DNA of 64,000 bases from Bacteroidales bacterium (GTDB taxonomy: Bacteria; Bacteroidota; Bacteroidia; Bacteroidales; TTA-H9): the NCBI GenBank assembly GCA_030656615.1, contig JAUSOY010000013.1:36976-100975 (forward strand). The letters run 5' to 3'. Below the pieces are notes generated by a model. That model was given only the letters and a program-made list of their open reading frames with translations, made no database searches and was not told the DNA's origin. Below, piece by piece: positions 1 to 9,874 of the stretch; position 1 is the first letter of the stretch; every line of letters starts with the position of its first letter. The position numbers and the translations under genes were made by a program.

Positions 1-3000
1 ACCCCGGTAAGTACGATGTTAAAGCCACTTTCGTTGGTTTTAAACCGTTGATGGTTAGAGGATTAGTAGTTGGTTCCGGTAAAATTGAATTTTTAGATGT
101 GTTATTGGAATCAACCTCTGTGAATCTCGAAGCATTCGAAATCGTAGATTATAAGGTTCCGGTGTTCAGAAAGGATGAAACTTCATCTGGTGCAACGGTC
201 ACCTCTGATCAGATTGATAAAATGCCAGGAAGGTCTGCAACAGCTGTTGCTACGACTGTAGGGGGTGTGTTTTCATCTGATGGAGAACGGGGTAGTGTGC
301 GCGGTGCCCGTAGTGATGCTACAGCTACTTATATTGATGGTATAAAGGTTAGTTCTGGTTCATCCAGTCTTCCTCCTTCTGCTATTGAACAGGTTTCAGT
401 AATCATCTCCGGTGTTCCTGCCCAATATGGTGATGCTACTTCTGGTGTAATTAACGTTATTACAAAAGGTCCCTCTAACCAGTATAATGGTGGTGTGGAG
501 CTTCAAACCTCAGAAGGCCTTGATAAATTCGGTTATAGCCGTGCTGGATTTAACCTTATGGGACCCATTATCCGTAAAAAGAATGTAGAGGCTGGTACAT
601 CCCGCTCCGTTATGGGATTCTTCTTGGCCGCTGACCTTCTTTATCAAAAGGATAACAATCCTTCGAATATTGGAAGATGGAAAGTTACCGACGAGAAACT
701 GGAATTCCTCAAAGAAAATCCAGTTAGACCAACCGGTATGGGATTTGGAATCTATGAAAATTATAATTTCTTGTATAAGAATGATTTGGAGCACGTCAAT
801 AATTCGATGAATGCAAAATCGATGAGTGCTAACCTTACAGGAAAGCTTGATTTTAAATTGACTACAACACTGAACTTTACTCTGGGCGGTTCTTTCAACT
901 ATGGAAAAAACAAGAGTTTTAATTATTCACGTTCAATGATGAACTGGGATAACAATGCCGAAGTTGAAAACCTCACCTATCGTACCTACGCTCGTCTTAC
1001 GCAGCGCTTTGAAGCCGATAAAAACACCGATGCGTTCATAAAAAATATTTATTACAGTTTGCAAGCCGACTTTTCGAACTTTGATCAGAAAGTTACCAAC
1101 CCCAACTTTGGTGATGAACTTTTCAAAATTGGCTATATCGGAAAATTCACCACCAGCACTGTACGTTCCTATGAACTTGGTTCGGTAAGCGTTAATGGCC
1201 AGAATTATAATAATATTTGGTTACATAATGGCTACCGCGATACCCTTTATGCATTCGAGGCTGCCGATTTTAACCGCGAAATAGCACGTTATACCGAAAT
1301 GTATTATGATTTTTATAACAGTGCCGCTGGTAATTACGAAAATCGTGACCAGGTTCTTCTTGGTGGTGGTCTGGTTAATGGCGACTCACCAGGTTCCGTT
1401 TATGGCATGTGGCAGGCACCAGGCACTCAGTATAATGGCTATTCGAAATACAATGCACAACAACTTGGTTTAAATGCCATGATGTCTGCAGATATCGGTA
1501 ATCATGAAGTACAGTTTGGTCTGCAATACGAAAAACGGACCGAAAGATCGTATAATGTTTCACCTCAGGGATTCTGGTGGTTGATGGATGGTCTTACCAA
1601 TTATCATATTAAGGAGCTTGACGTAAACGATCCTCAGTTGGTGTTGAATAATGGCATTTTTCAGGATACCATATATTTTAACCGTAAATATGATGCCGGA
1701 TCGCAACAGACTTTTGATATTAATCTTCGCAGAAGGTTAGGTCTGCCTACCAACGGTACAGACTTTATCAATGTTGATTCATACGATTTTACTTCACGTA
1801 CCATTAATTACTATGATAATGAAGGTAATATGAAGACCATTAGCCTTGGCGAAGATCTTTTCGATATTAGTCTCTTTAGCGCTGATGAACTTCTGAATGA
1901 TGGAAATTCTTATGTAGGTTATTATGGCTACGATTACAAAGGAAACAAATTGAATGCGAAGCCAACAATTGATGATTTCCTGAATGAAAAAGATGAGAAC
2001 GGAGTTTTTACCCGTAACCTTCCAGCTTTCGAACCCATTTATATGGGCGGATATATTCAGGATAAATTCTCATTTAAAGATCTTATTTTTAATGTTGGTG
2101 TACGTGTTGACCGTTTTGACGCTAACCAGCTCACACTTAAAGATCCATTCTCTCCCTTATATTCAGCTCGTACAGTTCAGGAAGTGGATGTGTTTAATGG
2201 AGCAGCTTATCAGCATCCAGGAAACATGGGTAGCGATTATGTTGTTTATGTTGATAATGTTACCAATCCAGGAAACATTATGGGATACCGCAATGGAAGC
2301 ACCTGGTTTAATGCCGAAGGTGTCGAAATAGCTGACCCCAGCGTTCTGGATGCTGGAACAGGAGTATCACCGTACATCTATAATCCTGAGAATAAAACAC
2401 TTAGTAGAGATGCTCTGAAGGATTATGATCCTCAGGTGGCTATTATGCCCCGTATATCCTTCTCTTTCCCCATTTCGGAGGAAGCTCTTTTCTATGCCCA
2501 TTATGATATTCTCACACAGAGACCAACCAGTAATTCCCGCTTTGATGTTACAGATTATTATTACTTTGATACCCGTACTGGAATCATCGAAAATCCTAGT
2601 CTGAAACCTACAAAAACCATCGATTATGAACTTGGTTTCAAACAGCGCTTAACCGTATCATCGGCTCTGTCATTATCTGCTTATTACAAAGAAATGCGTG
2701 ATGATATCCAGGTTTTCCGCTTCTCGGGATCCTATCCAAGAGATTATGTTTCGTATAATAATATTGACTTTGGAACTACCAAAGGTTTTACTGTAGCTTA
2801 TGACCTTCGCCGTACTGGTAATCTGAGTATGAGAGCTTCTTATACCCTACAGTTTGCCGATGGTACTGGTTCAAGTACTACTACTGCTGCCGCTCTTATT
2901 GCCGCTGGTCTTCCAAACTTACGTACCACCAACCCACTCGCATGGGACAGACGCCATTCGGTTAACTTAAGTGTTGATTTCCGTTTTGCTGACGGAAAAT

Positions 3001-3506
3001 TGTACGATGGACCCAGAATTAACAGGAAGGAAAAAGGACCAATTGATCTATTGAAAAATACCGGTATCAACTTTACTGTTACTGGTGGATCGGGAACTCC
3101 TTATACCCGTTCATCGAATATCGTATCTGCTTTGACTGGTGGAACCCAACTACTGAAAGGTTCATATTACGGTTCACGTATCCCATGGCAGTTTAAAGTT
3201 GATGCACGTCTCGACAGAGACATTACCATCACCTGGAAAAAAGACGGTGATAAGAAAAAAACCTCCATCCTTAATGTTTATGTTGAAGTTCTCAATCTTT
3301 TCAACTTTGAAAACATTATGGGCGTTTATCCTGCTACTGGTAACCCTGATGATGATGGCTATCTGGCTGCTGCCGAGTGGCAGAGACAGATCAACGAACA
3401 GCTCGATCCTCAGTCGTTCAGAGATCTTTACAGCATTTATGTGAATAATCCAGGTAACTATAGCCGTCCTCGTTACATTAGGGCCGGTTTGACCTTTAAC
3501 TTCTAA
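1..3506 (+). CDS. TonB-dependent outer-membrane receptor, 5' end outside window
   Basis: The reading frame is open from base 3, before the first Met of the ORF track, so the gene starts upstream of the window. The first visible residues (PGKYDVKATFVGFKPL) look like the end of a carboxypeptidase-regulatory-like domain, which commonly precedes the plug in Bacteroidota receptors. A plug follows (RGARSDATATYIDGIKV, then QYGDATSGVINVITKG), then a long barrel with many aromatic alternating strands, ending RYIRAGLTFNF with the C-terminal Phe typical of outer-membrane barrels. The role would be TonB-driven uptake or surface binding, with unknown substrate. It is followed after 23 bases by a large exported protein and a PorV/PorQ-like protein, so the three are probably one operon. 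The family is confident, the ligand unknown. Confidence 0.9.
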   Translation, partial: PGKYDVKATFVGFKPLMVRGLVVGSGKIEFLDVLLESTSVNLEAFEIVDYKVPVFRKDETSSGATVTSDQIDKMPGRSATAVATTVGGVFSSDGERGSVRGARSDATATYIDGIKVSSGSSSLPPSAIEQVSVIISGVPAQYGDATSGVINVITKGPSNQYNGGVELQTSEGLDKFGYSRAGFNLMGPIIRKKNVEAGTSRSVMGFFLAADLLYQKDNNPSNIGRWKVTDEKLEFLKENPVRPTGMGFGIYENYNFLYKNDLEHVNNSMNAKSMSANLTGKLDFKLTTTLNFTLGGSFNYGKNKSFNYSRSMMNWDNNAEVENLTYRTYARLTQRFEADKNTDAFIKNIYYSLQADFSNFDQKVTNPNFGDELFKIGYIGKFTTSTVRSYELGSVSVNGQNYNNIWLHNGYRDTLYAFEAADFNREIARYTEMYYDFYNSAAGNYENRDQVLLGGGLVNGDSPGSVYGMWQAPGTQYNGYSKYNAQQLGLNAMMSADIGNHEVQFGLQYEKRTERSYNVSPQGFWWLMDGLTNYHIKELDVNDPQLVLNNGIFQDTIYFNRKYDAGSQQTFDINLRRRLGLPTNGTDFINVDSYDFTSRTINYYDNEGNMKTISLGEDLFDISLFSADELLNDGNSYVGYYGYDYKGNKLNAKPTIDDFLNEKDENGVFTRNLPAFEPIYMGGYIQDKFSFKDLIFNVGVRVDRFDANQLTLKDPFSPLYSARTVQEVDVFNGAAYQHPGNMGSDYVVYVDNVTNPGNIMGYRNGSTWFNAEGVEIADPSVLDAGTGVSPYIYNPENKTLSRDALKDYDPQVAIMPRISFSFPISEEALFYAHYDILTQRPTSNSRFDVTDYYYFDTRTGIIENPSLKPTKTIDYELGFKQRLTVSSALSLSAYYKEMRDDIQVFRFSGSYPRDYVSYNNIDFGTTKGFTVAYDLRRTGNLSMRASYTLQFADGTGSSTTTAAALIAAGLPNLRTTNPLAWDRRHSVNLSVDFRFADGKLYDGPRINRKEKGPIDLLKNTGINFTVTGGSGTPYTRSSNIVSALTGGTQLLKGSYYGSRIPWQFKVDARLDRDITITWKKDGDKKKTSILNVYVEVLNLFNFENIMGVYPATGNPDDDGYLAAAEWQRQINEQLDPQSFRDLYSIYVNNPGNYSRPRYIRAGLTFNF

Positions 3507-3529
3507 TAGTTATTTGATTATAATGCCAA

Positions 3530-6500
3530 ATGGAGCTTGAAATGAAAAAAAACTCAATAATTATGAAGATATATCATCGCATATTACTGGTTTCAATTCT
3601 CACTGCTTTTATCAGTACCACGGCCTCGGCTTTGGTATCGGTAGATGACAAAACGAAACAGTCGAAAACAGTAAAATCTAGCACGGCCGGATGTTCTGCA
3701 GCATCGGGCTACGCTTTCCTCGACATCAACAACTGCCGCGTACGTATTAATACCGGTGGTGATATGTGGTGGGATTTAGGTGCCGGCGCCGGTGGCCAGT
3801 ACTACATCCCCGGTAATACTACCAAAACTTCCCTTTTCTCCGGTTCATTATGGATCGGTGGCCTCGACGTAAATGACCAGCTGAAATTGGCTGCATTGCG
3901 TTATCGTCAGGTTGGTAACGACTACTGGCCGGGACCTCTGGCTATTGACGGTACGGCCTCAGTAGATGCTGAAGTTTGTGCAGATTACGATAAATTCTTC
4001 CCTGTTTCACGAGCCGAAGTTGATGAGTTCCTCGCATATTGGAACAGTGAAAACAAAGCGGAAGAATTTGCCGGTTATACCATTCCTAAATCCATTATGG
4101 ACTGGCCTGCACATGGCGATATTGCCAAACAACATTCGTACTATCTCGCACCTTTTTATGATTTGGACGGTGATGGTGAATATGATCCCAATAAAGGGGA
4201 TTATCCATATTACGATATTAGTAATGAACTCTGTCATAGCGATAAACAAACCCTCGAAGGCATCAACGGTATTGTTCTTGGCGGTATTCTTGCCGACCAG
4301 GTTATTAAAGGTGATAAAACCTTCTGGTGGGTTTTTAACGATAAAGGAAATATTCATACAGAAACAAAGGGTTCTGCTATTGGTCTCGAAATTCGTGCTC
4401 AGGCGTTTGCATTTACCACCAATGACGAAATCAACAATATGACTTTCTATTCGTATGAAATCATCAACCGTTCTACCTTCACTCTTACCCAGACGTATTT
4501 CTCTCCCTGGAGTGATACGGATCTTGGATATGCATGGGATGACTATGTCGGTTGCGATGTACTCCGTGGTATGGGTTATTGCTACAATGGTAAAGCCATT
4601 GATGGTGCCGGAGAAATTGAAGCGTATGGTAATCAGCCTCCTGCAATTGGTATTGACTTTTTCCAGGGCCCTTACCTCGATCCCGATGGTTATGATAATC
4701 CTGGTTTCCTGGCCAATGGTATTGCTGGTCCCTCATTTAACGGCGATTGTTCCATAGTGAATTTCGATTCCACTATTATTACCATGAGATACGGTAAGGA
4801 TAACGAATTAACAGGTTCTTTCCTCGTTCGTTCCGAAGCCATCAATGGTGTGAACTTTGGAAATGGAATCGTGGATGACGAACGTTTTGGTATGCGTCGA
4901 TTTGTTTATCATAACAATGGTGGTGCTGCTTATATGTCTGATCCTGGTATTGCTCCTGAATATTACAATATGCTACGTGGTATATGGAAAGACGGCACAA
5001 AAATGATGTATGGCGGTAATGCTCATACAACCTCCGGTGCGGTAGGTCCTCAGACCGACTTTATGTTCCCCGGCGATTCGGATCCCTGTAACTGGGGAAC
5101 CAATGGTCTTCCTCCGAATGGTGGCTTTAACCAGAATGGTTTATACTGGACTGAACAACAGGCTAATAATAATCCTGGAGATCGTCGTTTCATGCAATCA
5201 GCTGGTCCATTTACACTGGTTCCTGGTGCTGTAAACTACATCACCTTTGGTGTTCCCTGGGCTCGCGCCATTTCTGGCGGACCTTGGGCATCTGTTGAAT
5301 TACTGCGCGTTGTGGATGATAAATGTCAGGCTTTATTCGACAACTGTTTTAAAGTGCTCGATGGTCCTGATGCTCCGGATATGACAATTCAGGAACTCGA
5401 TAAAGAACTCATCGTATATCTTACCAATAAAAAGACATCGAATAACTTTAACGAAAGGTATTCAGAAAAGGATATCACGATTAAAACCGGTGATTCGCTT
5501 TATCGTTTCGAAGGGTATCTGGTATATCAACTGGCAAGTGCTTCGGTATCTGCTGAAAGCACAAGTGATCCTGCTCAGGCACGCCTTATTATGCAGTGCG
5601 ATGTTCGAAACGGTGTTACCAAACTGGTAAACCATAATTTGGATCAAAGCATTGGTTATAGTGTTCCTGTTGTTGAAGTGGTTGGTGGCGATAACGGAAT
5701 CGTCCATTCATTCAAGATTACCGAAGACGCTTTTGCCGCTGGTGACCGCGCTCTTGTGAACCATAAGCAATATTATTTTCTGGCTATCGCCTATTCATAC
5801 AACGAATACGAAAAGTATCTAGTTGATCCGGGTAACCCAACGGGCTTAAACGGACAAAAGAAGCCATTCCTGGCCGGACGTAAGAATATCAAACTCTATA
5901 CGGGTATCCCTCATAAAACAATGAACGGCGCTGTGCTAAATTCGGATTACAACAGTGGTCCCGAGATTACACGTCTCCAGGGTTCTGGTAATGGTGGAAT
6001 GAATCTGGAACTTACCGAAGCTACCATCGCTGAAATCTTAAGTAAGCCTATTGCTGATACTCTGGATAACAAATTCGGTAGTGAGAATTATCCGATTGCA
6101 TACAACCCCGTATACAAAAAAGGCATGGGTCCGTTAAATATCCGTGTTATTGATCCTTTAAATGTTAAAAAAGGCAAGTTTACATTATCGTTCATAAGGA
6201 ATGTTGCGAATGCTAGTGGACTCATTTCATCTGCAGCATGGCGTCTGGTTGCCGAAGATGGAAAAACCTATCAATCAGACACTACTATTGATGTCAATAA
6301 TGAAAAGCTCTTCTTTGACCTTGGCCTAGGTTTCACAATAAATCAGGTTTTTGCAGCGGGTGAAGCTGGTGCAATAAACAATTCAGCCCTTGAATCAGCG
6401 ATTCTTTATGCTGACAGTTCAAAACGCTGGATTAGTGGTGTATATGATAATAATGTTCCCAGCAGTCCTTCAAACTGGATTCGTTCGGGTACCTATAAGG

Positions 6501-7750
6501 ATGATGAAAATCCCAATTTTAATGACTGGAACATGGCGCCGGAACCTGCCAAGCCTTTTGATGCGGGCGAATACTACGAAAAGTATATTGGTGGTATGTG
6601 GGCTCCTTATCAAATGGTAGCTCCTAACGAAGAAAACTCTGTTGGACCCGGTTATAGTAAAATTGCCCGTAATACTAACCGTTTTGCCCTTACAAGCAGT
6701 GTCGATATCGTGCTTACTCCCGATAAATCAAAATGGACCCGGTCTATTGTTCTTGAAATGGGATCGGATAAAGTACTTACCGAAGGCAATGCAGAACGTT
6801 TTAACATTCGTAGATCGCCCTCGCTTGACAAGGATGGAAATAAAGCAGTCGCTGGTTCTGGTGTAAGTACCAATCCCAATGATGCGAATTTCATTTCGGA
6901 AGTCGGTATGGGATGGTTCCCCGGATACGCGATTAATGTAGAAACCGGAGAGCGTCTGAATATTATGTTTGGTGAAGATAGCTGGCTGGCTGGTCAAAAT
7001 GGTCGTGATATGCTTTGGAATCCTACCTCAGCAGTTTACAACTATGGTTCACCGGTGTTTGGCGGCAAGCATTATGTTTATGTAATGAATCACACTTCTA
7101 TAACCCTGCAGAGTTCAGTTTTCTCATTCCCTGCGTATGATGGTTGTGCAGCCCTTTATAAAGGACTTAACACTTCACCTATTCAGTTATGGGGACCTGC
7201 TGTTTTCGCAAGCTGTATGTGGGTAGGAATGCCAATAAAGAGCTCAGCTAATGCTGATCTTTGGATGTCGAATGATGTTCGTTTCCGATTAAGGGTTGCT
7301 GTTCCTTACAGTCGCCATTATTCAGCTCCTTTACCCGCGGGTCATCCTGACTCACTTAATAATAACTACCCGGTTTATGGAATTAATACCGCCGGTCTGG
7401 AACCTACATTTAATGATCCCGTGAAAGCACAGTCTGATCTCGACCTTATTAATGTAGTACCCAATCCTTATTATGCATATTCGGCATACGAACGCAATGC
7501 ATTGGATAACCGGATTAAAATTACGAACCTGCCTAAGAAGTGTACCATCACCATTTATAACATGAGTGGCACGCTCGTCCGTCAGTTTACCAAAGATGAT
7601 CCTATTACCTCTATTGATTGGGATATAAAGAATTTTGCCGGTATTCCCGTTGCGGGCGGCTTCTATCTTATCCATATCAAGAGTGAAGCAGGTGAAAGAA
7701 TTATCAAATGGTTTGGAGCATTGCGACCTGTTGATCTCAATACCTTCTAA
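3530..7750 (+). CDS. Large exported protein with T9SS-like C-terminal sorting region
   Basis: This 1406-aa protein has an N-terminal signal peptide (ILLVSILTAFISTTASAL). In-frame Met codons at 3530, 3542 and 3563 leave the exact start open. The body is rich in Gly, Asn and aromatics, with EF-like acidic repeats (DLDGDGEYDPNKGDYPY), and I recognise no enzyme domain. The last ~90 residues (VVPNPYYAYSAYE...ITIYNMSGTLVRQF...GGFYLIHIKSEAGERIIKWFG) form a beta-sandwich resembling type A T9SS sorting domains, but continue past the usual end to LRPVDLNTF. It lies between a TonB receptor and a PorV/PorQ-like protein, so a surface or secreted role is likely. Function unknown. Confidence 0.8.
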   Translation: MELEMKKNSIIMKIYHRILLVSILTAFISTTASALVSVDDKTKQSKTVKSSTAGCSAASGYAFLDINNCRVRINTGGDMWWDLGAGAGGQYYIPGNTTKTSLFSGSLWIGGLDVNDQLKLAALRYRQVGNDYWPGPLAIDGTASVDAEVCADYDKFFPVSRAEVDEFLAYWNSENKAEEFAGYTIPKSIMDWPAHGDIAKQHSYYLAPFYDLDGDGEYDPNKGDYPYYDISNELCHSDKQTLEGINGIVLGGILADQVIKGDKTFWWVFNDKGNIHTETKGSAIGLEIRAQAFAFTTNDEINNMTFYSYEIINRSTFTLTQTYFSPWSDTDLGYAWDDYVGCDVLRGMGYCYNGKAIDGAGEIEAYGNQPPAIGIDFFQGPYLDPDGYDNPGFLANGIAGPSFNGDCSIVNFDSTIITMRYGKDNELTGSFLVRSEAINGVNFGNGIVDDERFGMRRFVYHNNGGAAYMSDPGIAPEYYNMLRGIWKDGTKMMYGGNAHTTSGAVGPQTDFMFPGDSDPCNWGTNGLPPNGGFNQNGLYWTEQQANNNPGDRRFMQSAGPFTLVPGAVNYITFGVPWARAISGGPWASVELLRVVDDKCQALFDNCFKVLDGPDAPDMTIQELDKELIVYLTNKKTSNNFNERYSEKDITIKTGDSLYRFEGYLVYQLASASVSAESTSDPAQARLIMQCDVRNGVTKLVNHNLDQSIGYSVPVVEVVGGDNGIVHSFKITEDAFAAGDRALVNHKQYYFLAIAYSYNEYEKYLVDPGNPTGLNGQKKPFLAGRKNIKLYTGIPHKTMNGAVLNSDYNSGPEITRLQGSGNGGMNLELTEATIAEILSKPIADTLDNKFGSENYPIAYNPVYKKGMGPLNIRVIDPLNVKKGKFTLSFIRNVANASGLISSAAWRLVAEDGKTYQSDTTIDVNNEKLFFDLGLGFTINQVFAAGEAGAINNSALESAILYADSSKRWISGVYDNNVPSSPSNWIRSGTYKDDENPNFNDWNMAPEPAKPFDAGEYYEKYIGGMWAPYQMVAPNEENSVGPGYSKIARNTNRFALTSSVDIVLTPDKSKWTRSIVLEMGSDKVLTEGNAERFNIRRSPSLDKDGNKAVAGSGVSTNPNDANFISEVGMGWFPGYAINVETGERLNIMFGEDSWLAGQNGRDMLWNPTSAVYNYGSPVFGGKHYVYVMNHTSITLQSSVFSFPAYDGCAALYKGLNTSPIQLWGPAVFASCMWVGMPIKSSANADLWMSNDVRFRLRVAVPYSRHYSAPLPAGHPDSLNNNYPVYGINTAGLEPTFNDPVKAQSDLDLINVVPNPYYAYSAYERNALDNRIKITNLPKKCTITIYNMSGTLVRQFTKDDPITSIDWDIKNFAGIPVAGGFYLIHIKSEAGERIIKWFGALRPVDLNTF

Positions 7751-7769
7751 ACGTGCATAAGTTTTGATT

Positions 7770-8861
7770 ATGAAAAAGAACATTAAAACATTAGGTATGA
7801 AAAATATAACAAGATACTTGATCGCAATAGTCTTCACAGGATTGATTACAATTCCCAGCCTTGACCTTACTGCGGGCAACCGCGACCGTTCCGGTCAGTC
7901 AGGAGCTTCAGAGTTGCTGATTAATCCCTGGGCTCGGAGCAGTGGATGGGGTGGCGTTAATACCGCATCAGTTAGAGGACTGGAAGCCATGTTCGGAAAT
8001 GTGGCTGGTGTTGCTCTTACGGGTAAAACAGAACTTGTCTTTTCGCAAACGCAGTGGCTCAAAGGATCAGACGTAACCATCTCTGCCTTTGGTTTTACGC
8101 AGCGCGTTAGTGAAACAGGAGTTTTTGGGGTTAGTATTACTTCCATGTCGATGGGTAAAATTCCCATCACCACCACGGAACTTCCCGAAGGTGGTGTTGG
8201 AACCTACTCACCCAGCCTTATGAATGTGGCATTGGCTTATTCAAAAGCTTTTTCCAATAGCATTTATGGCGGACTTCTGATGAGAGTTGTGAATGAATCC
8301 ATTGCCGATATTTCTGCCGGAGGTGTTTCTCTGGATGCCGGTATTCAATATATAACCGGTGAAGAAGAAAACATTAAGTTCGGTATTACCTTACGAAATA
8401 TAGGTCCCCGTATGACATTCTCCGGCGATGGTTTTGCTACCAAAGTTACGATTCCCGGACAGGAAAGTTCTTTTACTTTAACTCAGCGTCAAGCAGAGTT
8501 TGAGTTACCAACCTGTTTGTCAATTGGAGCATCCTACGATTTCCTCTTTGATAGATCACGCTTTACGATGGCCGGTAATTTCCAGTCAAATGCGTTCTCA
8601 AACGATCAGTTTATGGCTGGTGGCGAGTTCTCATTTAGAGATTACGTTCTCCTCAGAGCTGCTTACACCTATGAGGAAGGGATTTCAGACGATATCGAAA
8701 GCGGTTTGAAAATCAATGCTTCCAAAGGACTTTCTGCAGGTTTTAGCGTGCAGATTCCAATGAACAAGGAAAAAGGTTCTGTTATTTCTATAGACTATTC
8801 GTATCGCTCTACCGAGCATTTCGATGGCACCCATTCGATTGGTGCCCGAATTGCATTGTAA
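7770..8861 (+). CDS. PorV/PorQ-family outer-membrane protein
   Basis: The sequence after the signal peptide (ELLINPWARSSGWGGVNTASVRGLEAMFGNVAG) matches the N-terminal signature of the PorV/PorQ family, outer-membrane barrels linked to type IX secretion. The remainder alternates short beta strands and ends RSTEHFDGTHSIGARIAL. The ORF track begins at a TTG (7764). ATG codons at 7770 and 7797 are better starts, and the second gives a more compact signal peptide (MKNITRYLIAIVFTGLITIPSL). It follows the 1406-aa exported protein by ~20 bases. PorV carries T9SS substrates at the surface, so this protein may handle its neighbour, which is inference. Confidence 0.82.
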   Translation: MKKNIKTLGMKNITRYLIAIVFTGLITIPSLDLTAGNRDRSGQSGASELLINPWARSSGWGGVNTASVRGLEAMFGNVAGVALTGKTELVFSQTQWLKGSDVTISAFGFTQRVSETGVFGVSITSMSMGKIPITTTELPEGGVGTYSPSLMNVALAYSKAFSNSIYGGLLMRVVNESIADISAGGVSLDAGIQYITGEEENIKFGITLRNIGPRMTFSGDGFATKVTIPGQESSFTLTQRQAEFELPTCLSIGASYDFLFDRSRFTMAGNFQSNAFSNDQFMAGGEFSFRDYVLLRAAYTYEEGISDDIESGLKINASKGLSAGFSVQIPMNKEKGSVISIDYSYRSTEHFDGTHSIGARIAL

Positions 8862-8892
8862 ACCGATTCGTAGTAACTTTACACCCGATTTT

Positions 8893-8930
8893 GAAAGAGG
8901 GCCCTTTTTAAGTAAAGGGTCTTCTTTCTT
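8893..8930 (+). terminator. Probable intrinsic terminator after the receptor operon
   Basis: GGGCCCTTTTT and AAAGGGTC can pair around a short A/T loop and are followed by a T-rich run (TTCTTTCTTTAT). It sits between the PorV/PorQ-like gene and greA, where the operon should end. Confidence 0.5.
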
Positions 8931-8955
8931 TATAAAATTTTAATTATCCGATATC

Positions 8956-9429
8956 ATGGGAGATATTAAGTATTATACCAAAGAAGGTTTGCAGGCATTA
9001 AAAGACCAGCTCGACCATCTTATGAACATTGAGCGGCCGAAAATCTCTCAGATGATTGCAGAAGCACGTGATAAAGGCGATCTTTCTGAAAATGCCGAAT
9101 ACGATGCGGCCAAAGAATATCAAGGATTGCTCGAATTGAAAATTTCGAAGCAGCAAACGCTTGTTATGAATGCCCGTATCATCGACGAATCTAAAATTGA
9201 TGCGTCCAAAGTACTGATACTGTCCTCAGTAAAAATCCGAAATTTGACCAATGGTGCTATTATGGCTTACACACTCGTGCCAGAAAGTGAAGCGAATCTG
9301 AAATCCGGCAAGATTTCTGTCACCTCACCCATTGCAAAAGGTTTGTTAGGCAAAAAAGTGGGCGATCAGGTTGAAATTACCGTTCCGGCCGGAATAGTAC
9401 TCTTCGAAGTTATAGAAATCTCACGTTAA
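8956..9429 (+). CDS. greA: Transcription elongation factor GreA
   Basis: The 157-aa length and layout match GreA. An N-terminal coiled coil carries the acidic tip (EARDKGDLSENAEYDAAKEYQ, containing the conserved ARxxGDLSENAEYxAA signature) that enters the RNA polymerase secondary channel and stimulates cleavage of backtracked transcripts. The C-terminal FKBP-like domain (SPIAKGLLGKKVGDQVEITVPAG) contacts polymerase. The ATG start gives the normal N-terminus. The HIT gene follows 11 bases later and is probably cotranscribed. Confidence 0.95.
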   Translation: MGDIKYYTKEGLQALKDQLDHLMNIERPKISQMIAEARDKGDLSENAEYDAAKEYQGLLELKISKQQTLVMNARIIDESKIDASKVLILSSVKIRNLTNGAIMAYTLVPESEANLKSGKISVTSPIAKGLLGKKVGDQVEITVPAGIVLFEVIEISR

Positions 9430-9440
9430 ATCCGATAATC

Positions 9441-9836
9441 ATGGCCAGCATTTTTTCTCGTATTGCCCTGGGAGAAATTCCCTGCCACAAGGTGGCTGAG
9501 AGCGAAAAGTATCTGGCATTTCTTGATATCAATCCTTTATGCCGTGGGCATGTTTTAGTAATCCCTAAACTGGAAACAGATTACCTTTTTAGCATTGAAG
9601 ATGAAGAATTAGCAGGCCTTATGGTGTTTGCTAAAAAAGTGGCGAAAGCCATTGATAAAGCAATTCCATGTAAGCGTGTCGGGGTTGCTGTAATAGGTCT
9701 GGAAGTACCTCATGCTCATATTCACTTGATACCGCTTAATTCGTTGTATGACATCGATTTTAAGCAACCCAAACTGAACCCATCCGCAGAAGAACTGGCA
9801 TCCACAGCCGCTAGCATTCGAAATGCAGTAGAATAA
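9441..9836 (+). CDS. HIT-family nucleotide-binding hydrolase
   Basis: A 131-aa histidine-triad protein. The N-terminal part (IFSRIALGEIPCHKVAE, FLDINPLCRGHVLVIPK) is typical of HIT/Hint enzymes, and the triad PHAHIHLIPL supplies the catalytic His residues that attack phosphoramidates or AMP-linked substrates. Cellular substrates of this group are usually unassigned. It is 11 bases downstream of greA, an arrangement I consider common in Bacteroidota from general knowledge. Confidence 0.92.
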   Translation: MASIFSRIALGEIPCHKVAESEKYLAFLDINPLCRGHVLVIPKLETDYLFSIEDEELAGLMVFAKKVAKAIDKAIPCKRVGVAVIGLEVPHAHIHLIPLNSLYDIDFKQPKLNPSAEELASTAASIRNAVE

Positions 9837-9874
9837 AATGGAAAAGGCGCCCTTTGATAGGACGTCTTATTATT

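Noticed and set aside
7352-7879. 175-aa minus-strand ORF
   Set aside because: Antisense shadow of the 1406-aa exported protein and the start of the PorV/PorQ-like gene. No motif.
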